Origin: Spirochaetaceae bacterium
Lineage (GTDB): Bacteria > Spirochaetota > Spirochaetia > DSM-27196 > SKKC01
Direction of reading: 5' to 3'
NCBI GenBank assembly: GCA_007694005.1
Contig: RECN01000077.1
Span: forward strand, 1-64,000
DNA length: 64,000 nt
Shown here piece by piece: positions 8,313 to 17,147 of this stretch (position 1 is the stretch's first letter; every line of letters starts with the position of its first letter). A model generated the notes under the pieces. That model was given only the letters and a program-made list of their open reading frames with translations. It searched no databases and was not told where the DNA came from. The position numbers were made by a program, and so were the translations under genes.

Positions 8313-10152
8313 TCGCCTGCAGCGACGACACACTTTCCGAAAGCGTCTGAGCCGTGTAGCTGATCTGCTCAATGTCCGAAACGCTGTGCTCGGTCTTTTC
8401 ATCAATCCCGGCGATTTCGGATACCATGCGTGCGGAAAGCTCCATAACGGTTGTCATGGCCCGCGCGATCTGCTCGGCCGCCGACAGGGAGTCCTCAGAC
8501 CCCTGCTGCACCTTCGAAGAGACTTCGCTGAGCATGGACATTGCGGTTCGTATCTCGGTACTGCCGGCCGAGAGTTCTCCTGTTGCCGAGGCGATCTCCT
8601 GTAGCGCGTTACTGACCGATTGAACTTCCTGCTCTATGGATGAAAAGACTTCACCGGTATCGGCGCTGATCCGGTTCACCGTCTCGATACGCTCGACGAC
8701 TGCCTTTATGACCTTGGTGATCTGTTGCGAGCTGTCACCCGCCGCCGAGGCGAGCTTCCGGATTTCGTCGGCGACGACGGCGAATCCCCGCCCTGCATCA
8801 CCGGCGTGCGCAGCCTCTATCGACGCGTTCATGGAAAGCAGATTCGTCTGTGACGCGATGTTTCGAATTACTCCGACGAAGCCGGCGATGTCTTCGACAC
8901 TCGCAGAAACCGCCTGTATCGACTCCTGCAGCTGCTGCAGTTGCCTGCTCCCGGCATCCGCCCGCTCTGTCAGTTCTTCCGCACCCCGCCTTCGCGCATC
9001 GGTGATTCCCGCGACACTGTCGAGCGACGCAGACATCTGCTCTATGGCGGCGGTCGACTGTGAGACTGCGGAGACCTGGTCATCAATAGACTGATGCAGC
9101 AGCCGAACCTGTTCACCGATCTGCTGTATCCCACGGGAGGACTCGTCTATATGCGCGTCGAGCCCTTTCATTTCCGACGTGAGTGAAGCGGTACTTTCTC
9201 GTATGGACGCCATACGCGCGCCTGCGTCGGATGCCTGGGTTGCGAGTTCGTGCTCGACCCGGATGTTTTCGTCGGCGGCGCGCTGCATGACGGCAAGTAT
9301 GTCACGAAGACCGGAGACGAAGTCGTTGAAGCCTGCCGCGATACGACCGACCTCGTCGTCTCCGCGCACGGTGAGACGCTGGTGCACATCACCGTCGAGA
9401 AACTTCTGCATGGCGACCGGAATAGCCGCAAAGGGTTTCAGGGTCACCGACAGAAAGCGCAGATAGATGAGTACAAAGAGCACTGCGACAGCCGCTATTC
9501 CGAGAATGACGTTCCGGGTAAACACGGTAAGCCCTGCGTAGCGCACCGACTGTGGCATAACGAACCCGGTATACCAGTCCCAGTCGGAGAAGTACGAGAA
9601 CACCACCCAGTACCGGCCGCCTGAGACCGACAGGACGAAGTCACCGTCCGGCCGGCCAACGATCGACTCGAAGCCCTCATCAATGAGCACCCGTGTCGAG
9701 AACGCTTCGTCGTCGAAACCGAGGATCACGTCGCGGTCGCCGTTAAAAATGAAGAGCTGTCCGTCGAGGCTGCGCCCGGAAACGAATCGCTCATCAAGTC
9801 GCTCAAGCAGCGCTTCTCGCCGCGAGCCTCGCCCACCCCAGTCGCCGGTCGCAGCCGCCTGTCCGGTGTTGCCACTCGCCGATGCGTCGGTGCCGGCAGG
9901 AACCCGTGGCGTCGGCGAGGTTGTAGCTGAGGTATCGGCATCGGTCGCAGCAGTACCATCAGCAATCTGATTCTGCAGATCCTCGTATTCGAACTCAATA
10001 TTTCTGATGCGCTCCGCATAATCGCGAAGATACAGACGCCCGATCTCTGCACGAAAGGCCACGGCGGCGTAGCTGACGGTCAGAACACCGACAGCAGCAA
10101 CCGCAGACATCCCGATGGCCATGAGTTTCCACTTGAGTGATACGCGTTTCAT
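8278..10152 (-). CDS. methyl-accepting chemotaxis protein
   Basis: Transmembrane chemoreceptor of about 624 residues. Order: a first membrane span near residues 10-32; a periplasmic sensor region of about 200 residues, with a Thr/Ala-rich low-complexity part and a Trp/Tyr-rich single-Cache-like core ([17 protein letters not shown]); a second span ([17 protein letters not shown]); HAMP; then a long coiled-coil signalling domain with the hairpin segment [24 protein letters not shown] in modified form. Start at ATG 10152 (MKRVSLKW); the upstream 52 residues of the open frame are Cys/Arg-rich and not family-like. The neighbours suggest a sugar or organic-anion ligand. Confidence 0.93.
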   Translation of the reverse strand: MKRVSLKWKLMAIGMSAVAAVGVLTVSYAAVAFRAEIGRLYLRDYAERIRNIEFEYEDLQNQIADGTAATDADTSATTSPTPRVPAGTDASASGNTGQAAATGDWGGRGSRREALLERLDERFVSGRSLDGQLFIFNGDRDVILGFDDEAFSTRVLIDEGFESIVGRPDGDFVLSVSGGRYWVVFSYFSDWDWYTGFVMPQSVRYAGLTVFTRNVILGIAAVAVLFVLIYLRFLSVTLKPFAAIPVAMQKFLDGDVHQRLTVRGDDEVGRIAAGFNDFVSGLRDILAVMQRAADENIRVEHELATQASDAGARMASIRESTASLTSEMKGLDAHIDESSRGIQQIGEQVRLLHQSIDDQVSAVSQSTAAIEQMSASLDSVAGITDARRRGAEELTERADAGSRQLQQLQESIQAVSASVEDIAGFVGVIRNIASQTNLLSMNASIEAAHAGDAGRGFAVVADEIRKLASAAGDSSQQITKVIKAVVERIETVNRISADTGEVFSSIEQEVQSVSNALQEIASATGELSAGSTEIRTAMSMLSEVSSKVQQGSEDSLSAAEQIARAMTTVMELSARMVSEIAGIDEKTEHSVSDIEQISYTAQTLSESVSSLQATMERFRTQEQA

Positions 10153-10192
10153 TGACGCAAGTATATGAGGTGCCTGAGCATACGCACAACGT

Positions 10193-11200
10193 TCACTGCT
10201 GCCTCGGAGCAGGACATTTGGTACACATTTCGACGAGGTCCTGAATCGGTGCTTCAGCCACGCACATGACCGTATCCGCAGCACCGTAATACATGCGAAG
10301 CACTCCATCGTCTTCGATCGTAACCCCGGTAGGGAAGATCACGTCGTTCCGGTACCCGCCGGTGGTCTCGTAGGGAGCCTCCGGAACGAGCACAGGTTCG
10401 GTACTCATGCCCTTTACGATTGCCGGGTTCTCCAGATCAAGCAGCATGACCCCGGCGGCATACCACTTCGTCCACGAATCTTCCCAGCCGTTCTTTCCGC
10501 GCGTCGGGTCCACGTGAACCGCGTGAAACAGCGTCAACCAGCCTTCATCGGTGCGAATCGGAGGAGCTGCCGGGCCGATCTTGTTGTTGGTGAAAGGTAC
10601 GTCTTCGACGCCGAGCACAAGTTCCGAGTCTCCCCAGTACACCAGATCCGGAGACCGGGAAATCCACACGTCAAACAGCTCCTGACCTCCGCGACTGTAG
10701 ACCGGAAAGGGGCGTTCCAGGCGGACGTACATGCCATCGATCTTCTCCGGGAAGAGCACCATGTTCCGGTTGTCAGGTACCGACAGCGAAAGAATCTCGA
10801 AGTCGTGAAAGTCTGTTGTGCGAGCAATACCACCCCTGACACCGTGGGAGGTATCCAGCGCGAAACACATGTATATCTCGTTCTCTATAACCGTCAGCCG
10901 CGGGTCGTAGGCCCGTTTAATCTCGTGATCGCGAAGCGTCCAGCAGGGTTCGGGCTCCACCGTCCAGTTGATACCATCCGGGCTGAACGCGAGTCCGAGA
11001 TTCGTTCCCTTGAGCTCCGGCTGCCCCTGAGGCTTGTAGTCGTTCCGAAACACCATGACGTATCGATCCGTCTGCTTCAGTACACCAGCGTTAAAGACGA
11101 GGGAACTCGGATAGGGTACCTGCGAAGCCGTAAGAACAGGATTCGCCGGGTGGCGGGTTATACAAGGTGGAGTGCGATACTCCGAAATCTGTGTGCTCAT
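10193..11200 (-). CDS. GH130-family glycoside phosphorylase/hydrolase
   Basis: Five-bladed beta-propeller enzyme of 335 residues in family GH130, which contains beta-1,4- and beta-1,2-mannoside phosphorylases and some hydrolases. Visible marks are HPANPVL at the N-terminus, VFNAGVLK, a phrase Y-D-P-R-L-T near residue 95, and the late [11 protein letters not shown] followed by [14 protein letters not shown], all characteristic of the family. No signal peptide, so it is intracellular. Its divergent neighbour is a GH4 glycosidase, which together suggests turnover of imported mannosides or galactosides. Phosphorylase versus hydrolase cannot be decided by eye. Confidence 0.88.
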   Translation of the reverse strand: MSTQISEYRTPPCITRHPANPVLTASQVPYPSSLVFNAGVLKQTDRYVMVFRNDYKPQGQPELKGTNLGLAFSPDGINWTVEPEPCWTLRDHEIKRAYDPRLTVIENEIYMCFALDTSHGVRGGIARTTDFHDFEILSLSVPDNRNMVLFPEKIDGMYVRLERPFPVYSRGGQELFDVWISRSPDLVYWGDSELVLGVEDVPFTNNKIGPAAPPIRTDEGWLTLFHAVHVDPTRGKNGWEDSWTKWYAAGVMLLDLENPAIVKGMSTEPVLVPEAPYETTGGYRNDVIFPTGVTIEDDGVLRMYYGAADTVMCVAEAPIQDLVEMCTKCPAPRQQ

Positions 11201-11208
11201 AGCCGCGT

Positions 11209-11217
11209 ATCATAGCA
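11209..11217 (-). promoter_or_regulatory. extended -10 element before the GH130 gene
   Basis: The minus strand reads TGCTATGAT, an extended -10 hexamer with TGn, ending only 8 bases before the ATG at 11200. No -35 or ribosome site is obvious. If used, the transcript would be leaderless or nearly so. Confidence 0.35.
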
Positions 11218-11294
11218 TTGGATTGTCACAAACTGCGATATACAAGGCACCATTCTTTATGGCGCCGTCCCGGGTCATGCGGTAGTATCGGGCC

Positions 11295-12632
11295 ATGAAA
11301 GCGAAAATTACCTTTATCGGGGCTGGAAGCACGGTTTTTGCGAAGAATATTCTCGGCGATATTCTGCTCACGGATGGGCTGCACGAGGTTGATATAGCGC
11401 TCTACGACATAGACGCCGGGCGGCTCGATGACTCAAAACGACTTGTCGAGACCCTGAACTCAAGCATCAATCAGGGCCGTGCGCGGATACAGGGCTTCGT
11501 CGGCGTAGAAAAGCGACGCGAGGCACTCCGGGACGCGGACTTTGTGATTAACGCGATACAGATCGGCGGCTACGAGCCGGCAACGGTGCGGGACTTCGAG
11601 ATCCCGAAGAAGTATGGGTTGCGGCAGACGATCGGTGACACCCTCGGGATAGGAGGTATCTTTCGCACCCTTCGCACCGCCCCGGTCATGTGGGACATCG
11701 CCGAAGACATGGCTGCGGTCTGCCCGAAGGCGCTGCTTCTGAACTACACGAACCCCATGTGCACGGTCACCGGCGCGGTTGTGCGGGAAACCGGGATACA
11801 GACCGTCGGTCTGTGCCACTCGGTGCAGGGGTGTGCGAAGTCGCTCCTGAGCGCGGTCGACATGACGGCCGAGAATCCCCGCTGGCACATTGCGGGTATC
11901 AACCACATGGCCTGGCTGCTCGAGTTCACCGACGGCGACAAGGACCTGTATCCGGAAATAAAAAGCCGGGCAAAAGAGCTGCTCGCCGAAGCACGTGCCG
12001 GGCGTCCGGGGGATCACGATAACCTTGTCCGTCTCGCCGTCATGGAAACCTTCGGCTATTACATTACCGAATCATCCGAGCACAACGCGGAATACACACC
12101 CTGGTGGATCAAGTCACGATATCCGGAACTCATTGAGAATTTCAACATTCCGCTCGACGAGTATCCCCGCCGCTGCGTGGATCAGATTGCGAAGTGGAAC
12201 GATATGCGCGAATCGCTCCTCGGCGACTCCTCGATTTCTCACGAACTGACACTCGAATACGCGTCACAGATTATCGAGGCCGTCGTCAAGGACAAGCCGA
12301 CGCGCATACACGGAAACATCCTGAACCAGGGCCATATTGCAAATCTTCCGGACCGCTGTGTCGTCGAGGTCCCATGCCTGGTCGACACCAACGGCGTACA
12401 CGGCGTTGTGGTTGGGAACCTGCCCGAACAGTGCGCCGCGCTGAACCGGACGAACGTGAACGTGCACCTTGTTTCGCTGGAAGCGGCGAAGCACCAGGAC
12501 CGGCAGATGGCGTACCAGGCCGCCGCGCTCGACCCGCATACCGCGGCCGAGCTGTCGCTCGAAGATATTGTGAAGATGTGCGACGAACTCTTCGAAGCTC
12601 ACCGGGACATGCTGCCCGACGGCTACTATTAA
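11295..12632 (+). CDS. GH4-family alpha-glycosidase (MelA/LplD-like)
   Basis: NAD+- and divalent-metal-dependent glycosidase of 445 residues. It starts with the Rossmann motif ITFIGAGSTVFAKN, contains INAIQIGG, then GDTLGIGGIFRTLRT, the metal Cys in GLCHSVQG and the partner segment INHMAWLLEF. GH4 enzymes cleave by redox-assisted elimination and act in the cytoplasm. The closest named types are alpha-galactosidases and alpha-glucosidases, but specificity is not readable from these motifs. Divergent from GH130 and followed after 18 bases by a convergent AraC regulator gene. Confidence 0.92.
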   Translation: MKAKITFIGAGSTVFAKNILGDILLTDGLHEVDIALYDIDAGRLDDSKRLVETLNSSINQGRARIQGFVGVEKRREALRDADFVINAIQIGGYEPATVRDFEIPKKYGLRQTIGDTLGIGGIFRTLRTAPVMWDIAEDMAAVCPKALLLNYTNPMCTVTGAVVRETGIQTVGLCHSVQGCAKSLLSAVDMTAENPRWHIAGINHMAWLLEFTDGDKDLYPEIKSRAKELLAEARAGRPGDHDNLVRLAVMETFGYYITESSEHNAEYTPWWIKSRYPELIENFNIPLDEYPRRCVDQIAKWNDMRESLLGDSSISHELTLEYASQIIEAVVKDKPTRIHGNILNQGHIANLPDRCVVEVPCLVDTNGVHGVVVGNLPEQCAALNRTNVNVHLVSLEAAKHQDRQMAYQAAALDPHTAAELSLEDIVKMCDELFEAHRDMLPDGYY

Positions 12633-12650
12633 GACTCGCGAACAGTTCGT

Positions 12651-13520
12651 TCAGTCCGCCCCGGGGTCCTGCCCTGCCCCGACCCTGTCGGGCGGACGCG
12701 CGCGAAACTGCGTCGGTGTCATGCCGACCTGTGCAGTGAAGCGGCGCTCAAAGCTCTGATAGCTGCGATACCCGACAGACTTTGCGATGGCAGAAACCCG
12801 CAGGCTCGTGTCCGCGAGCAGCCGCTGCGCGTGGGTAATCCGTGTCTCGGTAATGAACTGCGAAACACTGACACCGGTTCGCTCCTGAAACAGCCGTGAG
12901 AAGTACGATCGCTCAAGTCCTATGTAGCGCGCAACTGCCGCTGCCCCTCCGAGGATATGATATTCGGCCTCAATGTACGCCACCGCTTCCTCGACATAGT
13001 CGATGTATCCGGTCGGTGTGCCGGCTTTGCCGGAGCGATCGCCCACACACCCGAGTGCGAGTACTCCAAGCGCCATGCTGTACAGCTGTTCGAGCTGACT
13101 CGGGCTCTGCAGTGAGGTCAGGATGCGCCGCAGAAGCAGCGCCATACGTACCGGGAATGCGGGACGAAATACGCTTGTCTCACGCGGTACTCCGTAGAGC
13201 TCTCCGAGGAGTTCATCATCTACCCCGGAAAAACCGAGCCAGACATACTCCCAGGGGTGTTTCATGTCTGCCTGATAGATGTGCTCCTGCCCGGGCCGGA
13301 GCAGGAAGCACTCGTGACTCGAGATTTTGTAACTATGTCCATTGGTACGCAGGGTACCCTTGCCCGATAGAACAAGATGGAGCAGATAGTGGTCGCGCCG
13401 TATGGCAGCCGACTTTCCAGGCGGGCACTTCTCGGTACCCGCGTGAAGCACCTCCGCTATCGCGCGATGCGATACACTGCTGTTGCGGTACGCGTATTCG
13501 GGTAAACTGCCAGAGCGCAT
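12651..13520 (-). CDS. AraC-family transcriptional regulator
   Basis: Regulator of 289 residues. The N-terminal half is a cupin-like sugar-sensing domain (HLVLSGKGTL, then LLRPGQEHIYQ). The C-terminal 100 residues hold two helix-turn-helix motifs, the first around AAVARYIGLERSYFSRLFQE and the second around VSAIAKSVGYRSYQSFERRF. Its position next to GH4 and GH130 suggests that it activates these genes in response to a sugar. The upstream permease gene ends 21 bases before its start on the same strand. Confidence 0.9.
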   Translation of the reverse strand: MRSGSLPEYAYRNSSVSHRAIAEVLHAGTEKCPPGKSAAIRRDHYLLHLVLSGKGTLRTNGHSYKISSHECFLLRPGQEHIYQADMKHPWEYVWLGFSGVDDELLGELYGVPRETSVFRPAFPVRMALLLRRILTSLQSPSQLEQLYSMALGVLALGCVGDRSGKAGTPTGYIDYVEEAVAYIEAEYHILGGAAAVARYIGLERSYFSRLFQERTGVSVSQFITETRITHAQRLLADTSLRVSAIAKSVGYRSYQSFERRFTAQVGMTPTQFRARPPDRVGAGQDPGAD

Positions 13521-13547
13521 GCCTGACAGTGTAGCAGATATTCAGGC
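13521..13547 (-). repeat. inverted repeat between permease and AraC genes
   Basis: Arms GCCTGA (13521-13526) and TCAGGC (13542-13547) flank a 15-base loop, covering the permease stop codon and the gap before the AraC start. There is no T-tract. It may be a weak terminator, an mRNA hairpin or an operator. Confidence 0.3.
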
Positions 13548-14777
13548 AACGACGGCAGCATAGGCGAGACCCGCGATGGTAGCCATGATCACGACAAGCA
13601 GGACGTACACAAGTGTCTTGCGGAATCCAAGCTCGCTGTGAATCACCAGCAGTGAGGGAAGCGACATCGACGGACCGCCGAGAAGGAGCGCGAGCGCAGG
13701 GCCATCTGCCATACCGGCTCCCATGAGTCCCTGTATGATGGGCACCTCGGTGAGGGTGGCAAAATACATGAGGGCACCGGCAATCGACGCGAAGGCAATA
13801 TTGCCGACCGAATTCCTCCCGACAAGCGCCGCTATCCATTCCTCGGGAATCAGGGCCTGCTCTCCCGGCCTGCCAAGAAAGAACCCGGCGATAAAAATTC
13901 CGCCGAGAAGCAGGGGCAGGATCTGCACGGCGAAATCACGCGACGAGCGCACCCAGTCGTAAAGCTCGCGGCTCCTGTACCAGCGCACCATGGCGTAGCC
14001 GAGAACCAGTGCGAAGGCTCCCGCGATGCCGTAGCGCAGCTGATGCAACACATCCCACGCGGCCGAAGCACCGCCCGATGACCGCCAGTTTACGAAGAGC
14101 AGGATACCGACCATGGAAGCGACGAAGATCACACTCTTCCAGGCAGGTCGTCGCTCGGCGTCGTCTGTCCCGACACCTCCGAACATGGCGGCGTTCGTCT
14201 GCCGTTCTGCGTCCTCCTTGCGGTAGATCAGGTGCATGAGCAGACCAATGACCACGGCAAAGATTACTGCTCCCACGGCGCGGGCTATGCCGAGTCCCAG
14301 CCCCAGGACCTGTGCGGTCAGAATGATCGCGAGCACATTGACCGCGGGACCCGAAAACAGGAAGGCCATCGCAGGCCCTATCCCCGCGCCCTTGCGGTAT
14401 ATTCCCTTGAACAGCGGCAGTACCGTACACGAGCAGACCGAAAGAACCGCTCCCGAGACGGATGCAACCCCGTAAGCCGTTACCGGTCGGGCGTCCGGCC
14501 CGAGATAACGAATAACCGACTGCTTGTCGAGAAACATCGAGATCGCCCCGGCGATGAAAAAGGCCGGAACAAGGCTGTAGAGAACATGATTTCGCGCGTA
14601 GTAGTGTACAAGCGCAAAAGCTTCGTTGACCCCTGCTGTGACGCGTGTGGCACCGAAGGGAATGAAAAACAGCGCGAGAAACACGAGCCCCATGACGAAG
14701 AGGGAGCGATTTTCTTTTGTCTGCCTGAACTGTTCAAGCTTCCCCCGGAGGCCGGGGGATGTGGTCGCCGTACTCAT
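13542..14777 (-). CDS. COG0701 (YraQ/ArsP-type) permease
   Basis: Membrane protein of 411 residues with two related halves, about ten membrane segments and a charged cytoplasmic stretch in the middle. The first half carries SVCSCTVLPLFKGIYRKGAG and then FLFSGPAVNVLAI; the second carries LTEVPIIQGLMG and LGGPSMSLPSLLVI. The CSC motif is the family mark; in ArsP such cysteines bind trivalent organoarsenicals. The thioredoxin-like gene downstream overlaps by four bases, a common pairing in this family. Substrate unknown: metalloid, metal or thiol compound are possible. Confidence 0.87.
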   Translation of the reverse strand: MSTATTSPGLRGKLEQFRQTKENRSLFVMGLVFLALFFIPFGATRVTAGVNEAFALVHYYARNHVLYSLVPAFFIAGAISMFLDKQSVIRYLGPDARPVTAYGVASVSGAVLSVCSCTVLPLFKGIYRKGAGIGPAMAFLFSGPAVNVLAIILTAQVLGLGLGIARAVGAVIFAVVIGLLMHLIYRKEDAERQTNAAMFGGVGTDDAERRPAWKSVIFVASMVGILLFVNWRSSGGASAAWDVLHQLRYGIAGAFALVLGYAMVRWYRSRELYDWVRSSRDFAVQILPLLLGGIFIAGFFLGRPGEQALIPEEWIAALVGRNSVGNIAFASIAGALMYFATLTEVPIIQGLMGAGMADGPALALLLGGPSMSLPSLLVIHSELGFRKTLVYVLLVVIMATIAGLAYAAVVA

Positions 14778-15013
14778 GAAATGAAGCTCTTGATTTCCTC
14801 TGGGGACAGTACTTTCCCGCTGCTCTTCAGCACACCGTCTATGGCCAGACCGGGGGTGACGAGCAGTCCCATCTCCGCCATGACATCCGAGTCAGTGATC
14901 TTCTCGATTTCATAGCTGGACGCAGCGTCACCGAGCGAGGCTATCGCCTCCCGCGCGTGCGTTTCCATTTTCGCGCAATTAGCGCATCCAGGACCTAGTA
15001 CCTGTATCTTCAT
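14774..15013 (-). CDS. small thioredoxin-fold redox protein (CANC)
   Basis: A 79-residue redox-active disulfide protein of the MTH895/TM0996 type. The CxxC motif C-A-N-C is at residues 10-13 directly after the first strand, and the cis-Pro loop is LVTPGL. The start at ATG 15013 is set by GGAGGA 6 bases upstream; the 94 codons upstream in frame do not look like protein. No signal peptide, so cytoplasmic. In operon order it comes first, and its stop overlaps the start of the COG0701 permease (ATGA). It may hand over a thiol- or metal-bound cargo to the permease or keep the permease cysteines reduced. Confidence 0.87.
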   Translation of the reverse strand: MKIQVLGPGCANCAKMETHAREAIASLGDAASSYEIEKITDSDVMAEMGLLVTPGLAIDGVLKSSGKVLSPEEIKSFIS

Positions 15014-15095
15014 GTCTGTTTCCTCCATCTGTAGATCATAATAACCATATATGCGGTTTCGTGCAACTGTTGACTGCCCGTCGGGCGTGCGATTT

Positions 15096-15917
15096 TCAAG
15101 GAACTGAGAGACGCAGCCAGAACAGCCCGAGGTACTCGTACCAGGCACGCTCGCTGCGCTGAAGCGCGACGGCACCGGGAAGATATGACCAGGCGGAATA
15201 CCCCCCTCGAAACGCCCGGTACCCGGCAGGTGCGGGAACAACGGCCAGTCCTGCTGCCTGGAACTCGCGGACGGCTCGTGGCATATGGGATGCACTGGTG
15301 ATCAGTACGACCGTCCTGTCCGAACCATCTTCCCCCATGTCAGAAAGCCGCAAGTAATCGCGGACTGCATGCGCTTCCTCTCTCGTATCCCGGGGCGCTG
15401 CCAGCACGCGTGTTGCGTCCGCCGGCATACCGAGGCTGATTGCCGTACGTCTGGCCACTTCTGCTGTCGGGATTGCGCCCTGTCCCGCATATCCTGTGAA
15501 GACGGTCATCAGCGCACGGTCCGAGGTCCGCACCAGACGAACCGCCTCAGTCGTTCGAGCGAGACCGGCGTCACCAAGCTGAGCGGAACCCGGAAAACGC
15601 TCCCACTCGATGTGGCCTGCTCCGAGGACTACAACAAGGTCGACCTCTGACGGCAGCGACTCCAGAGGATCGTAGCGCCGCTCCAGAGTGCCGAGAAAGG
15701 CGTCGGCTATCGGTGCGGTGGACAGGAGCCAGAACAACGCGAGCGCACTGCCTGTGGCCGCTGCAGCCGCACGCTTCAGACCGGACGCGGAGCGATTCCG
15801 CGTTCGTTCGCGACGGTGTCCGACACACCACAGAGCGATCCCCAGGCCGGCGAGCAGGAACACAAGCGGCACGGGAAAGAGCATTCGCGAGATGAGTTTT
15901 CGTAATAAAAAGGTCAC
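15096..15917 (-). CDS. YdcF/ElyC/SanA-family (DUF218) protein
   Basis: Protein of 273 residues with two N-terminal membrane spans (about 10-28 and 48-68) followed by the DUF218 domain. Seen are VDLVVVLGAGHI, then FTGYAGQ, the region AAPRDTREEAHAVRDYL, and LITSASHMPRA, matching the conserved Gly- and His-containing motifs of the family. Members such as ElyC and SanA affect envelope or peptidoglycan-precursor metabolism. It starts at GTG 15917, only 15 bases after the upstream coiled-coil gene, so they are probably one operon. Confidence 0.83.
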   Translation of the reverse strand: MTFLLRKLISRMLFPVPLVFLLAGLGIALWCVGHRRERTRNRSASGLKRAAAAATGSALALFWLLSTAPIADAFLGTLERRYDPLESLPSEVDLVVVLGAGHIEWERFPGSAQLGDAGLARTTEAVRLVRTSDRALMTVFTGYAGQGAIPTAEVARRTAISLGMPADATRVLAAPRDTREEAHAVRDYLRLSDMGEDGSDRTVVLITSASHMPRAVREFQAAGLAVVPAPAGYRAFRGGYSAWSYLPGAVALQRSERAWYEYLGLFWLRLSVP

Positions 15918-15932
15918 AACCGAACTCTACGG

Positions 15933-16400
15933 TCAGCGAAGCACAAGAACAAGGGTCAAGACGAGCGCCGAAACCAGAACTCCGGCCCCGGCACCTTCGA
16001 TGCGGCCGATCTGTCGCTGCCGCTGCGCCCGGACTGCCTCGGCGTCGCGTTCGGCTTCAATCAATGACACCTGTGCTTCGAAGGTGCCACTCAAGGTATT
16101 GAAGCTCTGCTCGAGCGTTTCGTGTCTCAACCGCCATGTCAGCAGCGACGCTTCCTGCTCGTTCGATAGTTGCTCGTGCTCGCTCAGCAAGGACTCCAGT
16201 TCGTTCACCTGCTGCTCGAGCGTCAGCAAGTGCTGATTCAAACGCTCTATAGAGGCTGCTACGCTGTTCGGCTCTGACGCGATCACGCTCAGCGTACTCA
16301 CGCGAAGCAGGAGTAACAACAAACACGTAGATCGCAGCGGCACCCGTAAACAGTCCCGCCGCAAACGCGGCAGCCACGACGTATACAGTTTTTCGCACAT
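15933..16400 (-). CDS. predicted coiled-coil membrane protein (first of two overlapping frames)
   Basis: Not a recognised family. In this frame residues 50-130 are a Glu/Leu/Gln-rich heptad coiled coil (such as LTLEQQVNELESLLSEHEQ) followed by a C-terminal membrane span (VLVSALVLTLVLVLR). Third codon positions are mostly G or C, as in neighbouring genes. The first 30 residues are Cys/Trp/Arg-rich and unconvincing, so the true start may be further in, or the N-terminus may be supplied by the other frame (16398-16057) through a frameshift. YdcF starts 15 bases downstream. Confidence 0.55.
   Translation of the reverse strand: MCEKLYTSWLPRLRRDCLRVPLRSTCLLLLLLRVSTLSVIASEPNSVAASIERLNQHLLTLEQQVNELESLLSEHEQLSNEQEASLLTWRLRHETLEQSFNTLSGTFEAQVSLIEAERDAEAVRAQRQRQIGRIEGAGAGVLVSALVLTLVLVLR
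16057..16398 (-). CDS. overlapping frame with N-terminal membrane span
   Basis: Reading from the GTG at 16398, with GGGGGAGG 5-6 bases upstream, gives 113 residues. A good membrane anchor (VVAAAFAAGLFTGAAAIYVFVV) is followed by an Ala/Arg/Glu-rich helix. It shares almost its whole length with the coiled-coil frame, shifted by one base. The anchor part has normal codon use here, but the later part uses A- or T-ending codons. The simplest reading is one gene with a frameshift near 16310: this frame for the anchor and the other for the coiled coil. True overlapping genes or a sequencing error are alternatives. Confidence 0.4.
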   Translation of the reverse strand: MRKTVYVVAAAFAAGLFTGAAAIYVFVVTPASREYAERDRVRAEQRSSLYRAFESALADARAAGERTGVLAERARATIERAGSVAADMAVETRNARAELQYLEWHLRSTGVID

Positions 16401-16441
16401 GAGCCTCCCCCGGCCTGCACGGCACGAATGCTTTTTATTAT

Positions 16442-16470
16442 TACATACAATTTCTTTCTTTCAAGTCCAA
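16442..16470 (-). promoter_or_regulatory. candidate promoter upstream of the coiled-coil gene
   Basis: On the minus strand TTGGAC (16470-16465) and TATGTA (16447-16442) are spaced by 17 bases in an A/T-rich stretch, about 45 bases before the GTG at 16398. Confidence 0.4.
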
Positions 16471-16534
16471 TTCTGGTACAGATTGATAAAGGCCCTACCC
16501 GGATACACGGCTCTATTGCTACATTGACCGTGGC

Positions 16535-17146
16535 ATGCATCGACAGAGAACGCACTACGAAGCGCTTGGCATATCAAAGAACGCAGGGCGCGATGAGATT
16601 CGAAAGGCCTTCCGGAGTAAGGCAAAGAAACACCACCCCGATGCGGGCGGGTCCGCAGACGCAAAACGCTTTCATGAAGCTCAAGCTGCCTACGAGATAC
16701 TGCTTGATCCGGCGAAACGCCAGGAGTACGATCAGCTGCTCGCCAGTGGTGCAGCGCGTGGAGGACCGCACGGCCGCGCGACAAGCGCCGGCGGAACGTT
16801 TACCGATGCCGACCGTATCCTCTGGGAGCTATGGGAGGCGTTCTTCGGTCCGGAGTCAGACGCCTCTCCGGGAGAGTACCGACACCGGACGACCGAGAAA
16901 AGGGACGCGTTACGCTATACGGTGACGGTAACACCGGAGGAGGCCGGTACAGGCACCCGTGTACAGTTGCCCCACGATTCACGCCGGAAAGTATTTGTCG
17001 ACGTACCCGCCGGCAGCGCCGATGGATCAAAAGTGACACATGAGATCACCGATCTGTTCGGTACCCGGGAGATCATCGTGACGATACGCGTGCGAGAAAC
17101 GGTAAAACGCGCTCAGGCGCGAACAGGTGCGCAGTCAGAGCGTTGA
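16535..17146 (+). CDS. J-domain (DnaJ-like) co-chaperone
   Basis: Protein of 203 residues with an N-terminal J domain (residues 6-72), including the HPD tripeptide at 34-36 needed to stimulate Hsp70 ATPase. A Gly/Ala/Arg linker follows, then a C-terminal beta region of about 70 residues (YTVTVTPEEAGTGTRVQL, then VFVDVPAG) that looks like one DnaJ C-terminal substrate-binding subdomain. No zinc-finger cysteines are present, so it is a short class B/C J-protein of the CbpA kind, not the main DnaJ. The ribosome site is weak. Convergent with the methyltransferase gene, one base apart. Confidence 0.9.
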   Translation: MHRQRTHYEALGISKNAGRDEIRKAFRSKAKKHHPDAGGSADAKRFHEAQAAYEILLDPAKRQEYDQLLASGAARGGPHGRATSAGGTFTDADRILWELWEAFFGPESDASPGEYRHRTTEKRDALRYTVTVTPEEAGTGTRVQLPHDSRRKVFVDVPAGSADGSKVTHEITDLFGTREIIVTIRVRETVKRAQARTGAQSER

Positions 17147-17147
17147 C

